Source: an uncultured delta proteobacterium (GTDB lineage: Bacteria > Myxococcota_A > Polyangia > Polyangiales > Ga0077539). From it: a DNA stretch of 14,135 bases. Below, piece after piece: positions 13,901 through 14,135 of this stretch (position 1 is its first letter; each line of letters starts with the position of its first letter). A program made the translations under genes and the position numbers. Location: assembly GCA_903860995.1 (NCBI GenBank), contig CAIOSS010001370.1, positions 1 through 14,135 of the forward strand, written 5' to 3'. A model generated the notes under the pieces. It saw only the letters and a program-made list of their open reading frames with translations. It was not told the origin of the DNA and did not search any database.

Positions 13901-14135
13901 TCGTCGCGCTCGGGCGCGAACTCGTACCTCTGCACCGGGGTCGTCAGGTCGTGCCAGTGGACCAGGACGACGAGCTCGCCCTCGCGGCGCAGCTCCATGC
14001 ACTCGCCGAGGTTGACGAGGCGCTCGCCCTGCGCGAGTCGGTCGTCGGGGTCGTCGAACTGGATGACCGCGCCATCGTGGCCGTGGAAGCGGTACCCGTC
14101 GAGGTCGCGCACCAGCGCCGCGTCCAGGCCGTGGA
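10906..14135 (-). CDS. Rhs/YD-repeat protein with GIY-YIG nuclease-like C-terminal tip (5' partial)
   Basis: The frame is open to the right edge, so the N-terminal part (and any PAAR, TcdB-like or secretion domain) is not seen; 1,075 residues are visible. The body consists of more than twenty YD repeats, such as YRYDDRGMLAAVEDARGR, YEYDPGGRLV and YRYDPCGNLRAMN, which in known Rhs proteins build a hollow shell around a toxin. The conserved end is present: LSYNRHRYYDPAVGQF, then DPLR-x18-DPLGL, the region that acts as an aspartyl self-cleavage site in many Rhs proteins. Here the Gly of the first DPxG is Arg, while both Asp are kept. After DPLGL comes a 132-residue tip with GIY-YIG nuclease features (separate entry). 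The likely role is contact-dependent or secreted killing of competing cells, with the HEAT protein next door as the first candidate for self-protection. The delivery route cannot be told from this window. Confidence 0.9.
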   Translation of the reverse strand, partial: HGLDAALVRDLDGYRFHGHDGAVIQFDDPDDRLAQGERLVNLGECMELRREGELVVLVHWHDLTTPVQRYEFAPERDDRYALRAIVDPAGHGVALERDVRGRVIRAVQTLDARCVVFTYSADDRLAELAVGYAAHGGPTPRVVARYRYDDRGMLAAVEDARGRAQRYEYDPGGRLVREEGRSGGVWRMRYDAAGRCVETVGDNGRGLRRFQYLGGGSVTEVVDSAGRSTLYECNARGQVERETAPSGAQRVTLFDDLGRIIEEIDPLGAVTGYRYDDRGDVAEITWPVGGSRVFAWNDDHQATEIRDADGAVWRLGYQRGALVSVEDPLGRHQGYVRDGRSAIVDYLTPGGNRVVVSRDAAVTVRSYADAYGLLLRETLDEQCMPTAYEGPRGLARTFAYDDLGGLASETDATGATWRFEHDPDGQPTAIHQPDGTAERWLWSPYGECEAHTDAAGFTHDFVYDLESRLVQVRNPAGEVLSLIRDLAGNIAEMHHFDGSIERFGYDLADRPVQHQRADGRLLGFAYDAAGNVEAVTCDGVTLIAQRFEHGRPVEVRTPDSVVELTYDACGYVVAETQNGARVAYAQHASGALAGRDFELAGCGPLRFRVDLRGRLVSVADARGERQEFAYGPDDMLLERTMGAAVERREHDPEGRLTLQRVPGVVERRYHHDGVGQLVAVDDSLRGRRDYQYDLTGRLAASSSPDRAVTYRYDPCGNLRAMNLRELEYDRGNRLRSDGLRSWERDADGRVVRVRDERGEDHFEWNPLDQLVGIGHPGGSVTRYAYDGFGRRVSKRSGDVVTEYFWSGDDLMCERSGASVTDYLITEGEAHAVWQDGRCLHVVSTGLDAPRPQEILSDDGALAWHGTFDDWGRLLREHGTYASQRLRLPGQLADDESGLSYNRHRYYDPAVGQFVSPDPLRYLASFNTYRYAPNPISWEDPLGLVCGKGKGKYSVYVLEDNGKPPQILYVGITEQHPGARASQHRNGAPGTPPKTFGRMRVVANGLCYRLARNLEGSALVHAANNQLANQTPLLLNKSRPVTGGYYHAYHSPPGGNRTMINASTVNSRLARNYGTY
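10909..11304 (-). other. Rhs C-terminal toxin tip: GIY-YIG (Tox-URI-like) nuclease domain
   Basis: These 132 residues follow the Rhs boundary DPLGL. YSVYVLE is the 'GIY' strand and LYVGITE the 'YIG' strand, spaced about ten residues apart. Eight residues further on comes R-A-S-Q-H, giving the conserved Arg and His. LARNLEGSAL contains the Glu expected to bind the metal, and LLLNKSRP carries the Asn-rich end typical of the fold. GIY-YIG (URI) nucleases cut DNA, and Tox-URI domains are known among polymorphic toxins. By hand counts over seven 60-base lines the tip is about 68% GC, against about 79% in three lines of the shell, which suggests that it was swapped in as a separate module. Confidence 0.75.

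Noticed and set aside
1..14135. Search by eye for tRNA, rRNA, CRISPR arrays, IS elements or transposase genes
   Set aside because: No regularly spaced repeats, no transposase-like protein, no terminal inverted repeats flanking genes and no rRNA or tRNA signature were recognised.

Overview
The window is very GC-rich (hand counts of single 60-base lines run from about 60% to 82%) and codes almost end to end. Ten protein-coding genes and two short gaps of about 335 bp can be supported. Composition, gene styles and content (ABCG-like ABC-2 exporter, Lys/Ala-tailed HU protein, LEA-type lipoprotein, large Rhs protein) suggest a high-GC Myxococcota-type bacterium, possibly a Polyangia relative. That placement is an inference; there is no rRNA or other taxonomic marker here.

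Layout. At the left edge (2-832, +) lies the C-terminal permease half of an ABCG-like exporter whose start is outside the window. All the other genes are on the minus strand. In order of transcription, from high to low coordinates, they are: an Rhs/YD-repeat protein with a GIY-YIG nuclease-like C-terminal tip (10906-14135, 5' end outside the window); a HEAT-repeat protein (10167-10853); two class I SAM methyltransferases (9357-10097 and 8657-9316); an MMPL/RND-type membrane transporter (6149-8596); a GT4 glycosyltransferase whose GTG start overlaps the transporter stop (4923-6152); a 334-bp gap; a second GT4 glycosyltransferase (3122-4588); a NodB-type polysaccharide deacetylase (2147-3085); a 339-bp gap rich in inverted and direct repeats; an HU-like DNA-binding protein (1457-1807); and an LEA-type lipoprotein (859-1356).

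How they may work together. Two functional blocks stand out. The first is a probable polymorphic toxin locus: the Rhs shell carries a nuclease tip of about 132 residues after the DPLGL boundary, its base composition is visibly lower in GC than the shell, and the next gene is a HEAT-repeat protein in the position usually taken by an immunity gene. The second is a probable glycolipid or glycoconjugate assembly and export cluster: two methyltransferases, an MMPL transporter, two glycosyltransferases and a carbohydrate deacetylase, tightly packed on one strand. The MMPL protein is unusual. The acidic residue expected in the first transmembrane relay motif is Asn, and the second relay helix (TM10) seems to be missing altogether.

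The HU protein, with a basic histone-H1-like tail and an altered, longer DNA-binding arm, and the LEA lipoprotein, whose ribosome binding site sits inside a perfect hairpin, appear to be separate units.
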